From contig JAJBVQ010000270.1 in the NCBI GenBank assembly GCA_020859745.1, positions 1 to 12,881 of the forward strand: DNA of 12,881 nucleotides, in the 5' to 3' direction. Below are positions 1 through 6,917 of the stretch, piece after piece (position 1 is the first letter of the stretch; every line of letters starts with the position of its first letter). This stretch comes from Rikenellaceae bacterium (GTDB lineage: Bacteria > Bacteroidota > Bacteroidia > Bacteroidales > Rikenellaceae). The position numbers and the translations under genes were made by a program. Below the pieces are notes generated by a model. The model was given only the letters and a program-made list of their open reading frames with translations. It was not told the origin of the DNA and made no database searches.

Positions 1-88
1 CCCCCCACCCACATCCCCCCCCCCCCCGCGCCCGCCCCCGCCTGCTGTGTACCCCCCCCCCGCGCCTTGTCCCGGGGGGGGGGGGTTC
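1..88. other. Low-complexity C/G runs, probable contig-end artefact
   Basis: The stretch is almost only C up to about position 73 and then a run of G (about 74-85). The pheT reading frame passes through it, but the translation is Pro/Gly-rich and unlike any PheT. Recognisable PheT sequence begins abruptly at about 89. Homopolymer tracts of this kind at the end of a contig are typical of sequencing or assembly error, so I do not treat this as biological sequence. A genuine C-rich insertion cannot be fully excluded from one strand of sequence. Confidence 0.75.
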
Positions 89-1588
89 GGGGGGATGGAC
101 AGCGGGGTGACGGACGCGACGACGGATATTTTCATCGAGGCGGCCTATTTCGATCCGGTGTCGGTGCGCAAGAGCGCGCGGCGGCACGGCTTGAACACGG
201 ACTCGTCGTTCCGTTTCGAACGGGGGATGGATCCGGAGATGGGGGCGTATGCGGTGCGGCGTGCGGCGCTGCTGGTGAAGGAAATGGCGGGCGGAATGGT
301 TTCGTCGGATGTGGTGGATATTTACCCGGAGAAGATCGGGCCGTTCGAGTTCAGCATCAACCTGGGGCGTATCAACCGGCTGATCGGCACGGATATTCCT
401 ACTTCGGTTGCTAAAGCTATACTTACTGGCTTGGAGATCGAGATCCGGAGCGAAGTAGTTTCCGAAACGGGAGACGTGGTGCTGGAGATAGCGGTTCCGG
501 CTTATCGGGTCGATGTGCAGCGGGAGGCGGATGTGGCGGAGGAGATCCTGCGCATCTACGGGTTCAACAATGTGCCGAACCCGCACTTTATCAAGAATGT
601 GATCACGTACGGCAACCAGAAGACGCCGGACAAGCTGGTCGATGCGGCGTCGGACTTGCTCGCGGGCTTGGGGTGTGTCGAGATTATGAGCAACTCTTTG
701 ACTAAAGGAGCTTATTATGAGGGGCTTGCGTCGTATAAGGCGGAGAATTGCGTCCGGATACTGAATCCGTTGAGCAACGAGCTGAATGTGATGCGGCAGA
801 CGCTGCTGTTCAACGCTTTGGAGGCGGTGGCGCTGAATGTGAACCGGCGGAACGGGGATTTGCGGTTGTTCGAGTTCGGGAACTGCTATTTCTACTCTCC
901 TTCGGCAGCCGCTGCCGAAGGGGCCAAAGGTACGCTCAAGCCGTACCGGGAGGAGCGGCGGCTGGCCATCACGGTGACGGGATTGGAACATCAGCCGAAC
1001 TGGAACCGGCCGAAGCCGGAGATGTCGGATTTCTTTACGGTCAAATACCTGGCGGAACAGTTGTTGCAGCGGTTCGGGGTCAATATTTACGAGGGGTATT
1101 ACGACACTTTGGAGAGCGACCTCTACTCCGAGGCGGTGACTTATACCATCCGGGGCAAGAAGCTGTTCGAGATGGGGGTGGTTTCGGGTAAACTGGCACG
1201 CAATGTGTTCGACCTGAAACAGCCGGTCTACTACATGGAGATGAATGTGGCGCAGCTTCAGCGAGTTGTGGATACGGTGCGGGTGCAGGCGGTCGAGCTG
1301 TCGAAGTATCCCGAGGTGAAGCGGGACCTGGCTTTGCTGGTGGACAAGAATGTCACGTTCGCGCAGCTGCGCGAGGCGGCTTCCAAGGCTGAACGAAAAC
1401 TGCTGAAGTCTGTCGGTTTGTTCGATGTGTACGAGGGGGACAAGCTGCCGGAAGGGAAAAAGTCGTATGCGCTGAACTTCGTGATCGAGGATACGACCAA
1501 GACGCTGACGGACACGGAAATCGAGCGCATTATGGGCAATATCTCGGCGGCGCTGACCAAAGCGACGGGGGCGCAGGTGAGGGCGTAA
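89..1588 (+). CDS. pheT: Phenylalanine-tRNA ligase beta subunit, C-terminal part (5' partial)
   Basis: PheT pairs with PheS in an alpha2beta2 enzyme that charges tRNA-Phe in the cytoplasm. About 499 residues are visible; full-length bacterial PheT is about 800, so the N-terminal part (tRNA-binding-like region and most of B3/B4) is missing at the contig edge. The fragment opens with the end of the B3/B4 region (GGMDSGVTDATTDIF, then RRHGLNTDSSFRFERGMDP, a very conserved PheT stretch). A B5 domain follows at about fragment residues 88-160 (ending EEILRIYGFNNVP), then the catalytic-like core (LNPLSNELNVMRQTLL). The last ~92 residues form the FDX-ACB anticodon-binding domain (LSKYPEVKRDLALLVD). 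The frame is intact to a TAA. The true start is outside the window, and the Pro/Gly-rich translation before position 89 should be ignored. Confidence 0.95.
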   Translation, partial: GGMDSGVTDATTDIFIEAAYFDPVSVRKSARRHGLNTDSSFRFERGMDPEMGAYAVRRAALLVKEMAGGMVSSDVVDIYPEKIGPFEFSINLGRINRLIGTDIPTSVAKAILTGLEIEIRSEVVSETGDVVLEIAVPAYRVDVQREADVAEEILRIYGFNNVPNPHFIKNVITYGNQKTPDKLVDAASDLLAGLGCVEIMSNSLTKGAYYEGLASYKAENCVRILNPLSNELNVMRQTLLFNALEAVALNVNRRNGDLRLFEFGNCYFYSPSAAAAEGAKGTLKPYREERRLAITVTGLEHQPNWNRPKPEMSDFFTVKYLAEQLLQRFGVNIYEGYYDTLESDLYSEAVTYTIRGKKLFEMGVVSGKLARNVFDLKQPVYYMEMNVAQLQRVVDTVRVQAVELSKYPEVKRDLALLVDKNVTFAQLREAASKAERKLLKSVGLFDVYEGDKLPEGKKSYALNFVIEDTTKTLTDTEIERIMGNISAALTKATGAQVRA

Positions 1589-1626
1589 CCTTTTGCGAAA
1601 GGCCGGTCATCCGTTTATTTTTTATG

Positions 1627-1659
1627 CAGGAATCCTTGTTAGTAGGGTTCCTGTTTTTT
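1627..1659 (+). terminator. Intrinsic terminator after pheT
   Basis: A stem of about nine pairs (CAGGAATCC with GGGTTCCTG, one T-G wobble) with a 9-nt loop is followed directly by six T. It lies 38 bases after the pheT stop and before the next gene, as expected for an intrinsic terminator of the pheT transcript. A smaller 5-bp hairpin (CCTTT/AAAGG, 1589-1602) sits just upstream. Confidence 0.8.
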
Positions 1660-1669
1660 CGTATCTTAG
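1636..1669 (+). promoter_or_regulatory. Possible Bacteroidetes-type promoter for the secreted protein gene
   Basis: TATCTTAG at 1662-1669 matches the TAnnTTTG -7 element at all but one position. A TTG at 1636-1638 could serve as -33, but the 23-nt gap is slightly long and it lies in the loop of the preceding terminator. The following gene starts at 1699. The call is weak and based only on motif resemblance. Confidence 0.3.
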
Positions 1670-1698
1670 GTGCCGATTACCAACCCACACGATTAGTT

Positions 1699-2385
1699 AT
1701 GAAGAAGATTTTAGCCGGATCGCTGCTCGTTCTGATTTTCACGGGAACGGCCGTAGCGAAAAAGAGTGTCGAACCGCGAGCCGTTCCGACGGAGGCGGGC
1801 GTTTACCGGGCGGAGCCGGTGCCGGTGGATGCGGCCGATTTGCGGGAGTTGCTGGAGCTGAAAGAGATGTATATCCAAAAATACGACCTGTCGGGGATCA
1901 GGGATACCACGTTGCAGGTCACGTTGCGGATCGACGAGCATTTCGGGCGCGATTCGGTGCGGACCGTGCGTGAGATGGCGATGGGGGATGTCTTTTCGCC
2001 CTGGGATTCGACCGGCCTGACGAGCCTGAAACTCTTTTTCGTGCCGAGAACGGACTCCGCGGCGATGCTCTATTGTAACCTAGAGGGACGGATGCAGGTG
2101 GGTACCCTTTTGAAATTCCGCAAGGCAGAACCGGATTTCAGGCGATATAATACCTACCGGCCGAAATCTTTCAAAACCGAAGGGATGAAAGCGGGCGAAA
2201 AAGTCCCGGTGGCGTTTTTCGGGGCGTTCTGGTACGATGCGGAGCTGTCGAAGCGATTCGGCGGGGAACCGGCCTACCGGTTCTGCATGGAACGCCGAAT
2301 GGATACCGATATGCACAACGAGGCTTTCGTCCGGATGCCGCATTACTGGGTGGTCTATATCGGGCTCGAAAAACGCGAAAAGTAG
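1699..2385 (+). CDS. Exported protein of unknown function
   Basis: This gene encodes 228 residues that I do not recognise. The N-terminus is a clear signal peptide: MKK, a hydrophobic run (ILAGSLLVLIFTG), then small residues ending TAVA before KKS. The mature protein is therefore probably periplasmic, with no lipobox Cys at the cleavage site. The mature part is soluble-looking, with mixed charge, and contains two Cys. It has no repeats or familiar motif. I chose the ATG at 1699 because it starts the signal peptide; the ATG 75 bases upstream would begin inside the pheT terminator hairpin. The gene stands alone between the pheT terminator and the rpsA promoter. No terminator is visible after it, so some readthrough into rpsA is possible. 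Short conserved exported proteins of this type are common in Bacteroidales; no function can be assigned. Confidence 0.8.
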   Translation: MKKILAGSLLVLIFTGTAVAKKSVEPRAVPTEAGVYRAEPVPVDAADLRELLELKEMYIQKYDLSGIRDTTLQVTLRIDEHFGRDSVRTVREMAMGDVFSPWDSTGLTSLKLFFVPRTDSAAMLYCNLEGRMQVGTLLKFRKAEPDFRRYNTYRPKSFKTEGMKAGEKVPVAFFGAFWYDAELSKRFGGEPAYRFCMERRMDTDMHNEAFVRMPHYWVVYIGLEKREK

Positions 2386-2395
2386 GGCCAACCGC

Positions 2396-2424
2396 TTGTA
2401 AGTTAAAAAAATATCGTACCTTTG
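2396..2424 (+). promoter_or_regulatory. rpsA promoter (Bacteroidetes type)
   Basis: TTG at 2396-2398 and a perfect TACCTTTG at 2417-2424 are separated by 18 nt, close to the Bacteroidetes -33/-7 consensus (TTTG, 19-21 nt, TAnnTTTG). Transcription would begin near 2430, leaving a leader of about 45 nt before the first rpsA ATG. Confidence 0.75.
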
Positions 2425-2437
2425 CGACGCCTTTCGG

Positions 2438-2460
2438 CGCTCTTCCGGGAGCGAAGGAGG
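2438..2460 (+). promoter_or_regulatory. rpsA leader: small hairpin next to a Shine-Dalgarno-like AAGGAGG
   Basis: CGCTC and GAGCG pair across a short loop (about 2438-2453), and AAGGAGG follows at 2454-2460, 13 nt before the ATG at 2474. Strong Shine-Dalgarno sequences are rare in Bacteroidetes, where the anti-Shine-Dalgarno end of 16S rRNA is reported to be sequestered. The combination could therefore be a regulatory site of the S1 message rather than an ordinary ribosome binding site. The spacing to the start is long. This is an inference from motif placement. Confidence 0.35.
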
Positions 2461-2473
2461 GCGTCAATACATA

Positions 2474-4312
2474 ATGTCTAACCCGTTTAGTCTCATTCAA
2501 AACAACAAAATGACTACAAACGCAGAAGAAACGAAGGCGCAGAAACCTTCGAACGCATCGGTTCCCGTCGAATCGTTCAACTGGGAAGCTTTCGAAACCG
2601 AAGCCGGCCTCTACGGCGGCGAATCGAAAGAGCAGATCGCCCAGGAGTACGACCAGACCTTGTCCAACATCCAGGCCGGCGAGGTGATGGAAGGTACCGT
2701 TACCTCCATCGACAAACGCGAAGTGCTGGTGAACATCGGCTTCAAATCGGAAGGGGTGATCCCCAGCAGCGAATTCCGCTACAACCCGGAGCTCAAGGCC
2801 GGTGACAAAGTGGAAGTCTATGTGGAATCGGCCGAGGACAAAAAAGGCCAGCTGATCCTTTCGCACAAGAAAGCTCGCCAGCTCCGCTCTTGGGACCGCG
2901 TCAACGAAGCGCTCGAGAAAGACGAGATCATCAAGGGCTACATCAAGTGCCGCACCAAGGGCGGTATGATCGTGGACGTGTTCGGTATCGAAGCCTTCCT
3001 GCCGGGTTCGCAGATCGACGTGAAACCTATCCGTGATTACGATATTTACGTGGACAAGACCATGGAATTCAAGGTGGTGAAGATCAACCAGGAGTTCCGC
3101 AACGTGGTCGTGTCGCATAAGGCGCTGATCGAGGCCGAACTCGAACAGCAGAAGAAAGACATCATCGGCAAACTCGAAAAAGGCCAGATCCTCGAAGGGA
3201 CGGTCAAGAACATCACTTCGTACGGGGTATTTATCGACCTCGGCGGGGTGGACGGGCTTATCCATATCACCGACCTTTCGTGGGGCCGCGTGAACCATCC
3301 GGAAGAGATCGTGCAGCTGGACCAGAAGCTCAACGTGGTGATCCTCGATTTCGACGATGCCAAGAAGCGTATCGCTCTGGGCCTGAAGCAGCTGACCCCG
3401 CATCCGTGGGACGCTTTGGCTTCGGAAATGAAGGTCGGCGACAAGGTCAAAGGCAAGGTGGTTGTGATGGCCGACTACGGCGCGTTCATCGAGATCGCTC
3501 CGGGGGTCGAAGGGCTGATCCACGTATCGGAAATGAGCTGGTCGCAGCACCTGCGTTCGGCACAGGACTTCATGAAGGTGGGCGACGAAGTGGAGGCGGT
3601 TATTTTGACCCTGGACCGCGACGACCACAAAATGTCGCTGGGGATCAAACAGCTGACCCCGGATCCGTGGGAAAATATCGAGTCCAAGTATCCGGTCGGC
3701 TCGCGCCACACGGCGCGGGTGCGTAACTTCACCAACTTCGGCGTGTTCGTCGAGCTGGAAGAGGGAGTCGACGGCCTGATCCACATCAGCGACCTGAGCT
3801 GGACCAAGAAGATCAAACATCCGTCGGAATTCACCCAGATCGACGCTACGATCGACGTGCAGGTGCTGGAGATCGACAAGGAGAACCGCCGCCTGAGCCT
3901 GGGGCATAAGCAACTGGAGGAAAATCCGTGGGATGTTTACGAAACCATCTACAAGCCGGATTCGATCCACACCGGTACCATCACCGAGGTGAACGACAAA
4001 GGCGCTGTGGTGACTCTCAATGAAGGCGGTGAAGGCTTCGTGCCGGGCCGCGGTTTGGTGAAAGCTGACGGGACGACGGCGAAGAATGGGGAAACCCTGG
4101 AGTTCCGAGTGCTGGAGTTCGGCAAGAACAACCGCAAGATCATCCTCTCGCACACCCGCACTTTCGAAGAAGCCAAGGCCAAGGAAGATGCCGTTAAAGA
4201 GGCTTCGACGCAGGATGCGGTGAAGAAACTCTCTTCGTCGATGGAGAAGACCACCTTGGGGGATATTTCTGGGTTGGCTGAACTCAAAGCGCAGCTGGAA
4301 GGGAAGAACTAA
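2474..4312 (+). CDS. rpsA: 30S ribosomal protein S1
   Basis: S1 binds mRNA on the small ribosomal subunit and helps start translation, especially on messages without Shine-Dalgarno sequences, which is the normal case in Bacteroidetes. The 612-residue protein has six S1 OB-fold repeats at about residues 68-131, 150-215, 236-304, 321-391, 408-478 and 495-561. Repeats 3-5 carry the classic GVFI/VDL.G..DGLIHISDLSW pattern. A Lys/Glu-rich tail follows. The alternative ATG at 2510 (residue 13, MTTNAEE) has A-rich sequence before it, as Bacteroidetes starts often do, and may be the true start; homologue N-termini would decide. The gene has its own promoter, and its TAA overlaps the rnz ATG by one base, suggesting translational coupling. 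Length and domain number match the family. Confidence 0.96.
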   Translation: MSNPFSLIQNNKMTTNAEETKAQKPSNASVPVESFNWEAFETEAGLYGGESKEQIAQEYDQTLSNIQAGEVMEGTVTSIDKREVLVNIGFKSEGVIPSSEFRYNPELKAGDKVEVYVESAEDKKGQLILSHKKARQLRSWDRVNEALEKDEIIKGYIKCRTKGGMIVDVFGIEAFLPGSQIDVKPIRDYDIYVDKTMEFKVVKINQEFRNVVVSHKALIEAELEQQKKDIIGKLEKGQILEGTVKNITSYGVFIDLGGVDGLIHITDLSWGRVNHPEEIVQLDQKLNVVILDFDDAKKRIALGLKQLTPHPWDALASEMKVGDKVKGKVVVMADYGAFIEIAPGVEGLIHVSEMSWSQHLRSAQDFMKVGDEVEAVILTLDRDDHKMSLGIKQLTPDPWENIESKYPVGSRHTARVRNFTNFGVFVELEEGVDGLIHISDLSWTKKIKHPSEFTQIDATIDVQVLEIDKENRRLSLGHKQLEENPWDVYETIYKPDSIHTGTITEVNDKGAVVTLNEGGEGFVPGRGLVKADGTTAKNGETLEFRVLEFGKNNRKIILSHTRTFEEAKAKEDAVKEASTQDAVKKLSSSMEKTTLGDISGLAELKAQLEGKN

Positions 4313-5256
4313 TGACCTTTCAGGTTACCATACTGGGATGCAGCTCGGCCCGTCCGACACCTTCCAGGCATCATACTGCTCATGTACTGAACGTACATGA
4401 GCAGTTTTTTTTGATCGACTGCGGCGAGGGGACGCAGTACCAGCTCACGCGGTACGGGATTAATCCGCTGAAACTCAATGTGATCTTTATCAGCCATTTG
4501 CACGGGGATCATGTTTACGGGATCTTCGGCCTGCTCTCGACGATGGCGATGATGGGGCGGCAGCGGGCGCTGGAGATCGTGGCGCCGAAGCCGTTCGGGG
4601 ATATGCTGAGGAGCCATTTCGCCTTTTTCCAGATCGAACTGCCGTATCCGTTGGAAATCAGGGAGGTGGATGCGCGTGATGTGACGGAGGTGTGGTCGAA
4701 CAGGGCTATGACGGTAATATCTATTCCGTTGCGTCACCGGGTGCCGTGCTGCGGCTACCTGTTCCGGGAGCGGGAACCGGGCTTGAACGTGCACCGGCAT
4801 TTGGTCGAGGGGTATGGTCTGAATCCCTTGCAGATTGCGGCTCTCAAACGGGGGGAAGACGCTGTGCTGGCCAATGGGATGCCGCTGACGGTGGCGGAGG
4901 CGACTTACCGGCCGTATGAGCCGCGGAGCTATGCCTTTTGCAGCGACACCACGGCGTCGGGAAAGGTGGCGACTCTTGTCGAAGGGGTGGACTTGCTTTA
5001 CCATGAAGCGACTTATATGCACGCGGATAAGGAGCTGGCGGTGAAGACGGGCCACACGACGGCATTGCAGGCGGCGCGGCTGGCGAAAAAAGCCGGGGTG
5101 CGGTACTTGCTGCTGGGCCACTATTCGTCGCGGTACAAGGATCTGGAGCCTTTGCTCGCGGAGGCCCGGTCGGAGTTTCCGGACACGGTGCTGGGGCGCG
5201 ACGGGCTTGTCCTTGCTTTGGAGAAAGATCACTCTTTGAAAATCGGGTCGATTTAG
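4312..5256 (+). CDS. rnz: Ribonuclease Z (tRNA 3' endonuclease)
   Basis: RNase Z is a zinc metallo-beta-lactamase-fold nuclease that cuts the 3' trailer from tRNA precursors. The 314-residue product has every hallmark: CGEGTQ (37-42), the zinc motif SHLHGDH with H62, H64, D66 and H67, a further ligand His in RHRVPCCGY (H142), SDT (D212), the HEAT motif (H231), GHTTA (H248) and GHYSSRY (H270). The exosite arm region lies around residues 155-185. The start overlaps the rpsA stop (TAATG), so rnz is probably translated by ribosomes finishing rpsA. Codons 22-34 are written so that they form a perfect terminator-like hairpin with eight T (see separate entry). Length is normal for the short bacterial form. 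Confidence 0.95.
   Translation: MTFQVTILGCSSARPTPSRHHTAHVLNVHEQFFLIDCGEGTQYQLTRYGINPLKLNVIFISHLHGDHVYGIFGLLSTMAMMGRQRALEIVAPKPFGDMLRSHFAFFQIELPYPLEIREVDARDVTEVWSNRAMTVISIPLRHRVPCCGYLFREREPGLNVHRHLVEGYGLNPLQIAALKRGEDAVLANGMPLTVAEATYRPYEPRSYAFCSDTTASGKVATLVEGVDLLYHEATYMHADKELAVKTGHTTALQAARLAKKAGVRYLLLGHYSSRYKDLEPLLAEARSEFPDTVLGRDGLVLALEKDHSLKIGSI
4376..4412 (+). terminator. Terminator-shaped hairpin inside the rnz coding sequence
   Basis: CTGCTCATGTAC (4376-4387) and GTACATGAGCAG (4393-4404) are perfect 12-bp complements around the loop TGAAC. Eight T follow without a gap (4405-4412). The preceding A4375 can pair with the first T. This is the full form of an intrinsic terminator, 64 bases downstream of the rpsA stop and within rnz codons 22-34. 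It most likely ends most rpsA transcripts. A ribosome that re-initiates at TAATG and moves into rnz would cover the hairpin and allow readthrough, so rnz expression could depend on translation. The sequence structure is seen directly; the regulatory role is inference. Confidence 0.7.
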
Positions 5257-5290
5257 TCCCCTCAGGTGATGTTATTTCCTCCGAATGGTG

Positions 5291-5298
5291 TAATTTTG
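5291..5298 (+). promoter_or_regulatory. guaA promoter -7 element
   Basis: TAATTTTG is a perfect match to the Bacteroidetes -7 consensus TAnnTTTG, 21 bases upstream of the chosen guaA ATG. No clear TTG is seen at the expected -33 position (about 5268-5272), so the promoter may be moderate or use a degenerate -33. Confidence 0.5.
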
Positions 5299-5319
5299 TG
5301 GAATCATAAAAAACTTTGT

Positions 5320-6849
5320 ATGCAGGAAAAAATTCTGATACTCGACTTCGGGTCGCAGTACACGCAACTGATTGCGCGGCGCGTGCGCGAGCTGAATGTC
5401 TATTGCGAGATACATCCGTTCAACCACTATCCGGCGATCGACGCTTCGGTCAAAGGGGTGATCTTGTCGGGGAGCCCTTTCTCGGTACGGGACAAGGAGG
5501 CGCCGCAGATCAACCTGTCGGGCATTAAGGGCAAGCTGCCGTTGCTGGGAGTGTGCTACGGGGCGCAGTACCTGGCGCACCATTTCGGCGGCGAGGTGGC
5601 GCCGAGCAATAGCCGGGAGTATGGCCGGGCGATGCTCTCTAAAGTTCAGGCGGGGAATGCATTGATCCGGGAACTTACTGATCCGACGCAGGTGTGGATG
5701 TCGCACGGCGACACGATCGTGAAAGAGCCGACGGGATGCGAGATCATTGCGAGCACGGAGGATGTTCGGGTGGCCGCGTTCCACATCGCGGGCGAGAATA
5801 CCTGGGGAATCCAGTTCCACCCTGAGGTGTACCACTCGACGGAGGGGATCAAGCTGTTGAAGCATTTTGTGGTCGATATTTGCGGTTGTAAACAGGATTG
5901 GACGCCGGCTTCGTATATCGAATCGACGGTGGCGGAGCTGCGGCAACGCCTTGGGGAGGATAAAGTGGTGCTGGGCCTTTCGGGCGGGGTGGACTCGTCG
6001 GTGGCGGCGGTGCTGCTGCACAAGGCGATAGGGAAGAACCTGACCTGTATCTTCGTGGATATGGGGCTGCTGCGGAAAGATGAGTTTTCGAGCGTGCTGG
6101 ACTCTTATCAGCATATGGGGCTGAATGTGATCGGGGTGGATGCCGGGGACAAGTTCCTGTCTGACCTCAAAGGGGTGACCGATCCGGAGCAGAAACGCAA
6201 GATCATCGGCCGCGACTTTATCGAGGTGTTCGACAGCGAAGCGCAGAAGCTCAAGGATGTGAAGTGGCTGGCGCAGGGGACGATCTATCCGGACGTGATC
6301 GAGTCGGTGTCGGTGAACGGGCCGAGCGTCACGATTAAGTCGCATCACAATGTGGGCGGCCTGCCGGAGAAGATGAATCTCAAGATCGTGGAGCCGTTGC
6401 GGCTTCTCTTTAAAGACGAGGTCAGAAGGATTGGACGCGAATTGGGCTTGTCGGACTTGCTGTTGGGGAGGCATCCTTTCCCTGGGCCGGGTTTGGGAAT
6501 CCGTATCCTCGGCGAGGTGACCAAGGAGAAGGTGCGCATTTTGCAGGAGGCGGATGCGATTTTCATTAACGCTCTTCGGGAGTGGGGTTGGTACGACAAG
6601 GTCTGGCAGGCGGGCGTTATGCTGCTGCCGGTGCAGAGCGTGGGGGTGATGGGCGACGAGCGGACTTACGAGTCGTGCGTGGCGCTGCGCGCGGTGACTT
6701 CGACGGACGGGATGACGGCAGACTGGGTACACCTGCCGTACGAGCTGCTGGCGAAGGTGTCGAACGATATTATCAACAAGGTGCGGGGGATTAACCGCGT
6801 GGTGTATGATATTTCGTCGAAACCGCCGGCAACGATCGAGTGGGAGTAA
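5320..6849 (+). CDS. guaA: GMP synthase (glutamine-hydrolysing)
   Basis: GuaA converts XMP to GMP using ATP and ammonia from glutamine, the last step of guanine nucleotide synthesis. The 509-residue protein has a class I glutamine amidotransferase domain with the nucleophile in GVCYG (C79) and the HPE partners (H167, E169). An ATP-pyrophosphatase domain follows with the P-loop SGGVDSS (221-227), the glycine-rich HPFPGPGLGIR stretch (385-395), and the GMP synthase C-terminal dimerisation domain ending KPPATIEWE, the usual family end. I chose the ATG at 5320 (MQEKILILDFGSQ), since the open frame upstream (from 5266) runs through the -7 element. Two conserved domains in order, normal length and no damage make this a secure call. 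Confidence 0.97.
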   Translation: MQEKILILDFGSQYTQLIARRVRELNVYCEIHPFNHYPAIDASVKGVILSGSPFSVRDKEAPQINLSGIKGKLPLLGVCYGAQYLAHHFGGEVAPSNSREYGRAMLSKVQAGNALIRELTDPTQVWMSHGDTIVKEPTGCEIIASTEDVRVAAFHIAGENTWGIQFHPEVYHSTEGIKLLKHFVVDICGCKQDWTPASYIESTVAELRQRLGEDKVVLGLSGGVDSSVAAVLLHKAIGKNLTCIFVDMGLLRKDEFSSVLDSYQHMGLNVIGVDAGDKFLSDLKGVTDPEQKRKIIGRDFIEVFDSEAQKLKDVKWLAQGTIYPDVIESVSVNGPSVTIKSHHNVGGLPEKMNLKIVEPLRLLFKDEVRRIGRELGLSDLLLGRHPFPGPGLGIRILGEVTKEKVRILQEADAIFINALREWGWYDKVWQAGVMLLPVQSVGVMGDERTYESCVALRAVTSTDGMTADWVHLPYELLAKVSNDIINKVRGINRVVYDISSKPPATIEWE

Positions 6850-6860
6850 TTCCATATCCA

Positions 6861-6898
6861 ATGCAGGGGGCCTTCCGTTTACGGAAGGCCCCCTGCAT
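6861..6898. terminator. 18-bp perfect palindrome between convergent guaA and the transglutaminase gene
   Basis: ATGCAGGGGGCCTTCCGT and its exact complement are separated only by TT, giving at least 17 GC-rich pairs. It lies 11 bases after the guaA stop and 19 bases before the end of the oppositely oriented transglutaminase gene, so it can act on both transcripts. Neither side carries a real T-run (ATATATAGG on +, TGGATATGG on -). It is therefore either a hairpin-only terminator or mainly a 3'-end RNA stabiliser. Confidence 0.7.
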
Positions 6899-6917
6899 AT
6901 ATAGGCTGACAAAAGGA

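Noticed and set aside
1624..1698. Upstream start for the exported protein
   Set aside because: It would begin inside the pheT terminator hairpin and put 25 residues ahead of a well-formed signal peptide.
2171..4153. 660-codon open frame antisense to rpsA
   Set aside because: It lies almost wholly inside rpsA, reads as His/Asp/Phe/Leu/Val-rich sequence with no domain, and follows from rpsA codon bias. The sense strand has six clear S1 domains.
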